Shown here: positions 34,601 through 44,600 of the stretch, one piece after another
How positions within the stretch are numbered: the stretch's first letter is position 1
How the letters are laid out: each line of letters begins with the position of its first letter
Assembly (NCBI RefSeq): GCF_016545825.1
Contig: NC_052621.1
Location: 12,176,199 to 12,240,198, forward strand
Direction of reading: 5' to 3'
DNA from: Eucalyptus grandis
Taxonomy: Eukaryota; Streptophyta; Magnoliopsida; Myrtales; Myrtaceae
DNA length: 64,000 nt
The notes under the pieces: model-generated
What the model saw: only the letters and a program-made list of their open reading frames with translations
The model's database searches: none
What the model was told of the DNA's origin: nothing
Program-made: the position numbers and the translations under genes

Positions 34601-35574
34601 GAAAATACAACAAAAATGGATCAGTCAATTCTTTTGTCTTCAATCAAATTGCGATTTACCTTCTCATTGGCGTTATAAGCTTCTAGATCAGTTAGTACAG
34701 CATCTATTGGATATCACATGATTGTGAGGACCACCTATTCACTGGACACATGTACTCCCTAGTATGCTGCTCTGCACAACCAGTAAAATGTGGATGGTTC
34801 TGTCTTTTGAACATTTTTACCGTTTGGTGAGTACAATTATCCTAGAAACAGTATACAGTGTATCGAGCCCGACCTAGCGTCAAAAGATAATAATTAAATT
34901 GATTCTACCATGGACCAGCTCAAACCCCAACACATTTCTTCTGCAATAAGATACTGCTCGACATCGTGCCCTTCTCTTTCATTCACAAATTTATGGAAAC
35001 TGTTCTCAGAAATGCAACACCCAGTCACATTTAAAATGACGCCGTGAACAAATTGCACAGCCCCTAAGTGACTGCATTGGATTTTCCAGGCGGAAGAATG
35101 ACGATCCAGATAGGTAACGCCATCAAACAAAACCGATGTAATCTGGACTAAACATAAAGTGGGTTCCTGATCACATCAAGAACAGAACGTTGCTACTTCA
35201 GCTTAACTGACAAATCATATCACATCCATACTTTCTCGAGCCGAGTCATCGTAATCTAGACACAAGGTCCTCCTCATTTCGCACGGAATCTAATTCCGTA
35301 CCATCATCCACGTTCACACGTTCTTCCTGAAATGCTCATTAACAAAGACACCAGAATCCAAGAACTCCGTTCTCCCAGACCATCGATTGCAATCGCATTG
35401 CATTAACATCCCATGCCCGTATCAGGAAATTCAACACGAACGGTGTCCCAAGCACTAAAAACGGCTGGCGAACGAAAAAAAGGGAAAAAGGGAGATGGAG
35501 AATGGAGACAAAAACCAGGTATTGCCATCGAGGTGAAACACTTCAGACTTCGATCCCAGCTTCATGCACGCCAT
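31693..35574 (-). CDS. BTB/POZ-NPH3 domain protein (NRL family, At1g30440-like)
   Basis: NPH3/RPT2-like proteins are plant-specific membrane-associated signalling scaffolds and candidate CUL3 ubiquitin-ligase adaptors. They act in phototropism and auxin-linked development. Exons are 35574-35516 (59 nt), 34597-34528 (70 nt), 33721-32498 (1224 nt) and 32241-31693 (549 nt), with GT-AG borders, totalling 633 aa. The start [17 protein letters not shown] is the family N-terminus. The first junction splits a Trp codon (TG/G) into [18 protein letters not shown]. The BTB domain spans about residues 27-130 ([34 protein letters not shown]). The NPH3 domain begins at [10 protein letters not shown] (Asp212) and includes [18 protein letters not shown] and [20 protein letters not shown] short coiled coil (about [19 protein letters not shown]) and a charged tail follow. 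Length and domain order are typical and no frame is broken. Confidence 0.92.
33722..34527 (-). other. Intron 2 of the NPH3-family gene
   Basis: The donor is CACAAG/GTATGG (34528/34527) and the acceptor ATCAG (33722-33726 on the plus strand). It separates the codons for HLHK and FPLL inside the BTB domain. It contains no coding signal of its own. Confidence 0.85.
34598..35515 (-). other. Intron 1 of the NPH3-family gene
   Basis: The donor is ACCTG/GTTTTT (35516/35515) and the acceptor TTTTCCAG ends at 34598. The donor lies 59 bases after the ATG, so exon 1 encodes only 19 full codons plus two bases of Trp20. Open frames within it (for example 34894-35130, minus) have no recognised content. 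Confidence 0.85.
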
Positions 35575-36060
35575 CAGCAAACTCCAGTTTGACAGCAGGG
35601 TCCTCAGTTCTTGATCACCATGACCCTTTTCCCACTCAACGCAGCGTGACAAAAAACAAGAAAAGGACAGTGATCTGGAGGACCCAAAAAAACGATTATT
35701 TCCTTGTTGCGAAACCAAAAAACAAGAAAGGCTGAGATGGGGGGAGATAATTTCCACTTTTGACTGTGCAAGTCCCCCTTGGAGCTCCTTTTTCTTGCGG
35801 GGAAGAAGAGAAACAATGATGGTCCCGCGTCATACGGGAAAGTCGAGAGAAAAAGGCCAAAAGATCTGCCAACCCTTTTGCGTTTTTTCCCGTTTCCTTT
35901 TCTTGATACGTGAAGGTAGGTTCTCAACGAATTATCTGCACCGAACTGGGAACGGATCTCGTTCTTGGAACTGGTCCGTTCTACGTCTGGAAACCGCGCA
36001 CCCCATTTTCGGATCCAACGCGATCTTCCGAGGGGTCACTTCCTTTTCTGTAACGTGAAA
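35575..36060 (-). promoter_or_regulatory. 5' leader and proximal upstream region of the NPH3-family gene
   Basis: Moderately GC-rich sequence upstream of the minus-strand ATG at 35574. An in-frame open stretch continues upstream to 35757 without a family-like extension, so [10 protein letters not shown] is kept as the start. No TATA box was identified with confidence. Confidence 0.4.
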
Positions 36061-38480
36061 GAGAATTTGGAACCGATGTGTAAATTGATTCAATTATGGA
36101 ATCAGGACAAGTCATTTGTTCTGTGGTTACATTGGCTTCTAGAGAAGTATTGGAAATGATTTGATTTGACCCTCGATTTTCTTTTTTGGATAAATGTTTG
36201 ACTTAAAGGACATGATCAATTATAGATTCGTACGCCCATTTTAATTATTGTATAGGAATCGATGTGCTCTTTCCTCTTACGTTATTTGTTCCGTTCTGCT
36301 GGAACTCTTTTTTTTGTTGGGGGGGTTAGGGTTCGTGTGAAAAATACGTAATGTAGCTTGAGTAGATAGTATTGATTTATCTTTCGGGGAAGAGATAAAA
36401 GGTTACTGCCGATTAATAAATTGGAACAACTTCTTAAGTGTGATCTATTTTCGAATTTTAAATTGAAATGATCTAATTCGAGCAAGTTTCGAATAAATAA
36501 AAAAAGGGGAAATTTTGTTGGAATTAGGGAAACTTGATTTGCTAAAAAGTGTGTCGTGAGGGAATCCGCCATTTATGATTCTTTAATAGGAATAAAGTAG
36601 AAAAAAGGGGTATGTTGCTGCCTTTTTGGAAAGATTAAAAATCATTGAAATAATTTATAAACCCAATGATTCAAGGCAAAGATGTTTGGGAAAATATCTT
36701 TTTTCTAATTGTTTTGACACTAGATAAAGGATTAGAATGAGAAGGCCAAATATATTCTAAATGAGACAAAAAAAAAAGAAAAAGAGTTAGAATTGGACAC
36801 GTAGACAGATCTTTTAATCTCTCGAGCCATATGAGGAGAAAACTTTATACAAGTTTCTAGGAGGGTTTTAGTTTATCTACATCTATCCTAATGAGCCGTC
36901 TATCAAATTGTTGCGCTTGATGTTCGATCCTGAAGAGAAGGAAAATATTTTTGGAAAGTGGGTTTCTATGATTTGATAAAAAAAATCACATGTATTTAAA
37001 CTATATTCCTTTAGAAAAGATGCTCAACCTACATGAACTATTTATGATAGTTTAAAGAAGGTGCAGATTTTTACAAAATTTCGTCTTAATCAAAGGAAAG
37101 TCAATTAATGAAATAAAAAAAAAATGAGAAGAGGGTGTGGGTCATTCGTATATCACTTTGCATAAGTTCTTGTTTCCACTATTCTCCCCCCCCTCTCCTT
37201 TCCTCTTTTGCTTTATTCATACTTTTTATAATTATATTCTTTTCTAACTATTCATACTAATAATAGTGTATTGAATAAATATAATTCGATCGTGTAGAAA
37301 TAAAATGTATGTATCTTTCTTCCTTCTTAGGTTTTGTCTTTTCACTTTTTTCAAACTCAAATAACAGTGTTGCATATTAGGATTACGAGAGCACTATTTC
37401 CGCCCTCCAAGGATAGCAAGCACAGGGACACTTGTTCCCGGCTAATTGAAAAATACTATAATCACTGTAGAAAAACCGTGAACGACAATTAATTGGAGTA
37501 TTATAATTTCTTAATGGAGTTCTCCTTATTTAAACAATTGCGGATTTTTAAAAATAAGGGAAAATTGTATTCGGATGTGCAATGCTCATGACATTTAAGG
37601 GGAAACTTACATTTTCATTTAGAGGAAACCTCTCTTTTTCGATCAATATATATATGTAGAAAACGGGAGAAAAATAAATTAACTCAACTGCTAGTAATAG
37701 AAAAAAAAAACGTATTAATATCAAACAATAAGAATTCGTTAAAGTTTGATGAATATGGTCACTCTAATAGAACTACATATGATGATTTAAGAAAAAAATA
37801 AACACAAAAATAAAAAGGAAAAAAAGGCCTTAAAAACAATAAGCTCAAATCACAAAAATTGATTACTCATTATGCATAGTCAAAATTTCAAGGTTTAATT
37901 AATGTAAAAAGAATGATTGATTAACAAAAATATCTAAAAAATTATAAAAGGATAGATGTCCTTAATATATAAAGGATCTAACATTATATTAAAAAAAATT
38001 TCATTAATCAATCATTTCTTAAAGTTAATTACCATTTAAAACTTCGTAATGAGTATCCAATTCTTGTAATTTGATATCTTTGGTTATTGAAACATTTTGT
38101 TCCTTTTTACTTAGTAGTTTTCTTTTTATTAGTTCTAGTAATAATCTATCAAATTCTGACAAATTTATTTTTAATATACAAAGTATATCAATATTCTAGT
38201 TAATTTATTTTCTGTAATTCTAAGATTTTATAGAAATTCAGCTAAAATAACGATTTCCTTAAAAAAAATAGATGAAAATACGCTAATACCCCCCATAATT
38301 CTCGTGCTAACAAGAATATAACAAAAGAGTCAATGACAACAAAATGAAACCTTACAGCGGTAAAAAAAAAAAAAAAAAGGAGTTTATGCACGTGTATAAC
38401 ACGTGCGTTACCGCCAAAAATAATGGGAGTTTCGTGTAATTTCCCCTTGAATAAATTCAAATACGACCCACGCGTGTAGT
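36061..38480. other. AT-rich spacer, no gene recognised
   Basis: Very AT-rich, with many A and T runs and short open stretches of no recognised family. No transposon ends or RNA genes were seen. Confidence 0.5.
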
Positions 38481-38489
38481 AATTGGTTT

Positions 38490-38580
38490 CGTGTAGGGAT
38501 AGCAAACGGGTCGTGCCTTGCATGGGCCCCATGTGGGCCGGGAAGGGCCAGCCCGGCCCACCGTGTCGGCCCTTTTTTAA
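38490..38580. repeat. GC-rich palindromic patch
   Basis: A short island of text such as GCATGGGCCCCATGTGGGCC, GGGCCAGCCCGGCCCA and TCGGCCC sits in AT-rich DNA. It resembles the self-complementary GGGCC-rich cores of plant repetitive elements. Boundaries and family are not determined. Open frames on both strands (38242-38619 minus and 38483-38785 plus) owe their existence to this patch. Confidence 0.45.
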
Positions 38581-39109
38581 AATTTTCCATTCAATTTCTT
38601 TGCAAAATTTTCGGACCAAAAGGGTCCATCATGCCCCACAGAAGGCCCTTTGGGACCACGGACAGCAGTCCACCAACCACTCAATTAGTGGTTGTTGGGC
38701 AATATCGATCGGCAAACTCAACAAAAAAAGAAAAAAAAAGAAGAAGAAGAATCACTGGGTCGGCCCGTCCGCCAACCCTAGTTAGTACGACCACATCAGA
38801 GTGATTTTATTCTCGTAATCAAGCGATGCGAAATATTGTTTTTTTCAAAATCATTTAACCACCATCAATCCTTACAAACAAAAAATGCGCGGCATCTTAG
38901 CCTAAGATAGCTCACATATATTGATGGCTTACCTAAAAGTAAAGTCCTATGTTAGAAGTTGGGACGGGACATCTGATGAGAATGACCTCGTTATTGCAAT
39001 TATCTAAAGTGAAATGTCCCGACATTTTCTAGTTAGTGTAGATATTGAACCTAATTCCTGGGGTTGAGTACATTGATAAACTACATGAACTGTCGGATCC
39101 CTTCGAGAA

Positions 39110-39600
39110 TTTTTGGACTTTCGCCCGTTTAGTCCGTCGAAAATGACCAGTCAATCGAATACACTTTCTGGTCAACTAAAATATTCATGCATAAATTAGA
39201 AAATTAAATTCCTAAATTTTAAAAGGTGAAATCACTTTTGGAATTTCTCCTCTCGAATTTTTTAATTTTGTTTTTATTTCTCCCTCAGCACCTGTGGCTG
39301 GTCACTAGTCGTTGCCAAGGCTCGGCGATCGGCTAAGGGAGAAGGAGAAATAAAATAAAAATAAAAATAAAAATAGAATAATTTAAATTTTGATTTTATT
39401 TTTACTTGAGATAAAGTCGTGAAATTGATTTTTTTTTTTTTTTCAAATGGGATCCAAACACCGAATAATGTTTTCAATCTCATATAATCAAAATAAAGGA
39501 AAATTATCCATTTTTTTGAAAAGTAATATATCAAAAAGTACTTTCCTTTATTGCGAAATTTTCTTCCAAATAAACTCACTCTGAATATAAAGAAGCACAT
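39110..39600. mobile_element. Putative foldback element with GC-rich centre
   Basis: AT-rich arms flank a centre at 39285-39340 (GTGGCTGGTCACTAGTCGTT, GGCTCGGCGATCGGC). The left arm contains the AATATTCATGCATAAA block shared with 2505-2590. The right arm (39480-39560, GGAAAATTATCCATTTTTTT and AGTACTTTCCTTTATT) is complementary in style to the GGAAAAT/TTTTCC arms of the element at 43374-44126. No transposase and no certain target duplication. Confidence 0.4.
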
Positions 39601-40300
39601 GTCTAACTTTACTCCCCCGATTATACAAGTTTTTGCCACATGCGGCCCAATGAAAGAAGGCCCAATGTCTTTCAGAGATTTTGGGCTCTAAGCCTAATCA
39701 TCAAAACCCATTTTATCAACAAAAAAATCATTCCAAAATTCGATTAAAAAGAGTCATGTCAAATTAAAAAAAATGGTTTGACGGAAAAACAGAGAAGAAG
39801 GTATCGAAAAACAAAATAGCAGACGTAAATAGCAGGCCCCCGCGTAACCCCACATTTTACCTTCCTTTCAATAATCACAGTTATTTTCAGCACATAAATC
39901 TCTGGAATCCGATAACATGTGTCGGTCTAATTAATTAAAATAAATCAATCTTCATATGAGCTTGAAAGAGTTTTCGAAACAAATACTTTATTTTGATTTT
40001 TTTTTTCTGTCATTGCCAAAGTGCCCACTTGCACAAACAATTCATTCATGTTTGGTTATCAGATGACTAATGTTCCGTTATTGAACGTCGAATGTAATTG
40101 TTGCCAAAATCGCATCACCTTTTTTTTTTTTTCCATGAATATGTATTTTCTAAGCTAAATAACTTGATAATCGAAGTCTCAAAATTACTTTATGGTTTAA
40201 AATTGACCTGATTTGCAAGAAGAGATCAAAATTGCCTTTTCTTTGTGCAAAACTAGGGGAAAAAACCAATCTTTTGTGATCAAACATTTCGATTACAAAA

Positions 40301-40670
40301 GTACGCGACATGCCCTCGGCTATTATAACAACTTCTTTTGTTAACTCGTGTGCAAAACCATGGTTGATACGTATTTATTACATCAATTAGTTTTGGCAGA
40401 ACATAGCATGGTCATATTGATTTGAGATTTTCAATAACATTAACCCCTAAAATTAATACGTCACAAGAATCACTGTCAAAATTGGTATTGAATACTTTTC
40501 AAATTGGACTTTCTCCCCCCCATTTTCTCCATCATAAGTGGCGTGGGCTGCCACTCCACATTTGGGCATGTCTCCACATCTTATGAAATGACAAAAGAAA
40601 ATTCACAAAATTTGACGGGCGAAAATTCCCCCACACCCCTCAGAAAAAAAAAAAAAAAAAACCTCAAAAT
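40301..40670 (+). repeat. Local tandem duplication, copy 1 (about 370 bp)
   Basis: Repeated at 40671-41010. Landmarks in order are CATGCCCTC, GCACAAAACCATGGTT-type text, TTTGAGATTTTC, CCTAAAATTAATACG, TTTTCTCCATCATAA, GCGTGGGCTGCCACTCCACA and ACGGGCGAAAATTCC. A T run near 40120 and an A run at 40645-40660 flank or end the unit. Confidence 0.85.
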
Positions 40671-41010
40671 ATTACGTGCATGCCCTCAAATACTATAGCA
40701 ACTTGTTTGTAAAATCATGGTTAATACTTGTTTATTATAGCAAATAGTATGGGATGAATACAGCACGATTGTACTGGTTTGAGATTTTCCGTAATATTAA
40801 TCCTTAAAATTAATACGCGACAAGAATTGTTGTTAAAATTGGAATTGTATACCTTTCAAATTGGACTTGGTCTCCCATTTTCTCCATCATAACCGGCGTG
40901 GGCTGCCACTCCACATTTAGGCAAGTCTCCACATCTTATCAAACGACAAAAAAATTCACCAAATTTCACGGACGAAAATTCCAAAAAAAAGAAGAAAAAC
41001 CTCAAAAAAG
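40671..41010 (+). repeat. Local tandem duplication, copy 2 (about 340 bp)
   Basis: Direct repeat of 40301-40670 with the same landmark order and moderate divergence. Neither copy holds a conserved reading frame; the open frame 40504-40698 in copy 1 has no equivalent here. Confidence 0.85.
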
Positions 41011-41084
41011 GAGTTAGTTCCCAAAATCAAATGCCCTCCATGGGCAATAACGGAAAATTGCGGGGGCTCCCTAGCAAATTAAAA

Positions 41085-41490
41085 TAAAAGTTTCCTCGAC
41101 GTCGTCCCCACGTCGTGTGGGACTTATGTTAAAGGGCGCCCACCCACGTGGCACGTGGCTATGTCCAAAGATCTTTATATTCTTGGGGACCAACCCCCCA
41201 AAATTCAAAATAAATTATAATCCAAGCCGTCGATTCAAATATCGAAATAAATGATAACAATCAAGGCCCTCGAATGCAAATATCAAATGATATCCCGCGC
41301 ATGTGTACAACACCAGCAACCCCCCACGTCCCAATTCCCGCCGTATATACCGGCGGTCAGCGTCGCGTACGGAGAACGCATTAGAAAATTCCACGTCAGC
41401 ATAGGGCTTAAATTTGCCCACGTGGCACCTCACATGTCGGTACCTCATTATTCCTGCGTGCCATCCAGCCCCCGCACATGGCTACATGAC
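41085..41490. promoter_or_regulatory. GC-rich island dense in ACGT cores (G-box/ABRE-like)
   Basis: Within about 400 bases there are repeated ACGT cores: GACGTCG, CCACGTCG, CCACGTGGCACGTGGC (two G-box-type sites side by side), CCACGTCC, CCACGTCAGC and CCACGTGGCACC, plus GTATATACC. ACGT cores bind plant bZIP and bHLH factors. No gene body follows on either strand within reach, so this could be a promoter remnant, a distal element or captured DNA. Confidence 0.4.
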
Positions 41491-42821
41491 ACCATGTCAT
41501 GCTACCGGAAAAAAAGAAAAAAAAGAGAAAACGTTTTTAATAATTTTAAATTCGGGTAGATCGAAACTTAAGCTCTTAGAATAATACGTATCGTGACTCG
41601 TCACCGTCGAAATATTTTATAATTTTTAAATTATTATTCTTTTTTCTATTTTGCTTTTTTGGTGGGGGTAACTGTAAGCAGGAAATGGAAATGATTAGAG
41701 GCGCTTAATAAATTAATCGATTTGATAATGACCCCAATTTGAAGAACATGAAGGACGCTGACAATCCAACTAGGTCTCGCCAGCGACTTTGTCTAGAACC
41801 ACATGAGGTTGCACCCCTCGTGGTAAACACTTTTCGATAATTTTTGCGGAAAAAAAAAACAATTGAGGAAGTTTGTTGTGCAGAGGTGGGATCATCATCA
41901 TGATGATGATTAAAGAAATCCACGATTCATGAGAGGGACCTAGAAGTTTCGTGGTGAGTTGCCATGTGATCATAGATGTTCTTTGTATATATTAAGTACT
42001 GTTTTCTTTACTATTTCTCTTTTCGAGATTTGTTTTTCGAGTGCAAATTGGTAATCAAGTTAAATCATTGCGCCATTGAGAACAAGTCTCTATACAACAA
42101 CCTTTACCCTTGGTCTCTTTTATCTTTGTCTCTTTCTCCAGCTCGTACCATGAAGGCTGCCCGAAATTGATCATGAGATTTATCCTTCTAGATATTCACA
42201 AAAAATCAATACACATTTGGAGTAAGCTGCCAATAATATTTGTTGGGAGCGCACAATAGAAGCCTGATACCTTGTTTAATGCAAGGCAGTTTTTCATGCA
42301 TATTGAACAAAGCTCTCATCAAATTTGCCATTGTCCTTTTATCGACGATGTTAAAGGCAATGAATGATGCCCAGGACTTGCCGATCTAATAATTCACAAT
42401 CTTTTTCTTGATTGAATCTCATTTCTCTTCTAATAGAGGGCGATGTATGTTTTTTTTTTTATGAAGATTTTTTTACATGCGTCTTCCAGAAGCCAAAATT
42501 ATCGTCGTTGAACCAATCGATCTTTACCTTTCTTTCATCCATCTTCATCTCTGCCACCATTTTGCCAAACAATGCTTCGACATCAATTGCTAAGAACACA
42601 ATACGAAAAAGAGGGACAAACTCAAAGAAGAAGATACATGAATTTTTACATGGAAACCCTTTCAAAATTCCCAAAAAAAAAAAAAAAAAAAAACATGCTG
42701 CCTCATTAAGCAACATCTTTACTATCGATATCACTATTAATGTGAAATTTTCAAGTTACAATTACAAGAAAGATTGCCTCGATGTATAATAGGACTTTAA
42801 CGATACTATTTTCGTTTATCA

Positions 42822-42836
42822 AACTCCACAGCTTCA
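42822..42836. repeat. Left 15-bp target-site duplication of the SINE
   Basis: AACTCCACAGCTTCA, exactly repeated at 43037-43051 after the poly-A tail. Confidence 0.9.
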
Positions 42837-43036
42837 ACCATTGGGGGTTTGCCCCAGTAGCCCCCCTTCCATCTTGGAAGAGGGAGGTGGGGGGTTCAAA
42901 TCTCACATTCTCAGGGGGGATTGGGGTGGGGATGATTTCATTTCATGAGTGGGTTTTCGACTCTCACGCCTTGCAGGAGCGGGGCAAAAGTCTGAGAGTG
43001 AGTGTTAGAGTAGAAGAGAAAAAAAAAAAAAAAAAA
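42837..43036 (+). mobile_element. tRNA-derived SINE, complete, with poly-A tail
   Basis: About 180 bases of body plus a 3' A run (43019-43036). It begins ACCATTGGGGGTTTGCCCCA. It has an A-box-like TTTGCCCCAGTAG (42848-42860) and a B-box-like GGTTCAAATCT (42893-42903) about 33 bases apart, the arrangement of an internal RNA polymerase III promoter inherited from a tRNA. It is bounded by the exact duplication AACTCCACAGCTTCA at 42822-42836 and 43037-43051, the signature of target-primed reverse transcription. The body matches the older copy at 1434-1612, including the tail motif AAAAGTCTGAGAGT. Open frames 42782-43060 and 42964-43182 cross it and are not genes. Confidence 0.88.
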
Positions 43037-43051
43037 AACTCCACAGCTTCA
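43037..43051. repeat. Right 15-bp target-site duplication of the SINE
   Basis: AACTCCACAGCTTCA, identical to 42822-42836, directly after the A tail. Confidence 0.9.
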
Positions 43052-43373
43052 TTCGTTTGACCGTTACTTTCCTTCTCATAATGCATCTCTGTGATATGGT
43101 ATCTCAAGGCCTTCATTTTCCATGTCTGAACCAACTTGGAACAATTCTTCCGCATCTTCTCTTTGATCGGGGCCTCACCCAATTTCTCCCGAACACCTTC
43201 ATCTTATGCAATCCTCTAATTTCTCGACCGCCCACACGGCTAGGTAATAATGTGCAAATTCGATTTTCATCGGTCATCCGAGTTTCACCGATCATATTGT
43301 CATCTTGTTGAATTTTTAATAATAAAAATCACATTGATCAATGTGAGCAAAAAGAAAATTTTCAAAATTTAAA

Positions 43374-44126
43374 TTCCGTTCATTTCACAAAAAAAAATGT
43401 AACGTTTCTAAAAATGTTTTTCAAAAGTCATTTTCTAGGAAAATGGCCATATTTTTTTGTGTTTAGCTTAAATCAAAATCAAGTAAGAAATATTTTCCGC
43501 TATTTTCCTATGCCATTATATTTTATTTATTTTTAAATCAAATTTTAAATTATTTTTATTTTTATTCTTTTTTTTTGTAAAGATTTATTTATTTTTATTT
43601 TTATTCTGTTCTTTCTTCTTTTTTTTTTTTTTTTTCCTTAGTTGATCGCCGACCACTGCGATGGCTAGCGACCGATGCCAAGCTCTAGCCTTGCCAAATT
43701 GTGGCAAGACTTGAGCTCACCTATGGTTGGTCATCGATCGTTGCTGTGACCGATGATTGGCCAGCAACTGACGAGGAAGAAGAACAAGAAAAAGAAAGAA
43801 CATGGAAAAAAAAATAAAAATAATAATTTTTTAAAATATAAACTTGATTTAAAAAATAAATAAAAAATAAAAGGAAAACTTATTTTGTGAAAAAAATGAA
43901 GTGAAAGAAGATATAGAAATTTTTTTTTTTTTTTTTTTTTTGGTATTGAGATATAGAAAATGTTTTCTCAACTTGAAAATCGGAAAACATTTTTCCTTAT
44001 TTTAGAAGAATTTTTTTCCAATTGACGGAGAATGCATCCCCCAATCAATTTGTTTTTCATAATGGAATACAATAAAAATTTTAAAATGTTTTTTTAAAAA
44101 TTATTTTTGATGAAATAAACGGTGCT
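43374..44126. mobile_element. Foldback (MITE-like) element, about 750 bp
   Basis: Outer ends are inverted: CCGTTCATTTCAC at the left versus the reverse complement of the right end, CCGTTTATTTCATC. Both arms continue with AAAATGTTTTTC/GGAAAATGG-type complementary text, with long A/T tracts towards the middle. The centre (43640-43790) is GC-richer with its own nested inversions (GATCGCCGACCACTG, GGTTGGTCATCGATCG, GCCAGCAACTGACG). No coding capacity, so a non-autonomous element; superfamily not determined. Confidence 0.55.
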
Positions 44127-44204
44127 TTAAGATGATTTTTATGGTTTCGATAGAAAGAGAAATTTAATCCATATGAGCATTCCGTTTTCATCTGGTAGCC
44201 CCTC

Positions 44205-44600
44205 CCGTTCCGTTAATCATCACGATGCGGGATATATATATCCGAAACAGCCCACAAGGTAAAGTCAAAATCGAACGATGATCGTGGGTCCCACGGGAAA
44301 GGTCAAAAAACGGAGAAGCGGGCCCCACGACACGACTCCCACGTAAAGCCACGGCGTCCTATGTAAATGTCAACGTCTAAACGACGGGAAACCGTTGGAG
44401 CCCAAAAAGACGTGGGCGGTAACCCGCGCGGTTCCACCACGGACCCGTGCCCAGCTCTCCCGGTCAAACTCCCCGTAGCCGGTTAACGAGTGGAGGTGCG
44501 TCGTGGGGGCGCGTTTTGTCACCTGCTGCTCCCGGTCAACCTGTCGGCACGGGATCGAGTGTCGGCACCGACACGCCAGACCTAACTCCCGGTTGATCTC
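44205..44600. promoter_or_regulatory. GC-rich island with TATATATA and ACGT cores
   Basis: It opens with GATGCGGGATATATATATCC and continues with GTGGGTCCCACGG, ACTCCCACGTAAAG, AACGTCTAAACG and AGACGTGGGCGG, then a CCGG/GGTCAAC-rich stretch. It has promoter-like composition but no coding exon follows. The frame 45180-45515 is of unrecognised, Arg/Ala-rich content and is not accepted as a gene. Confidence 0.35.
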
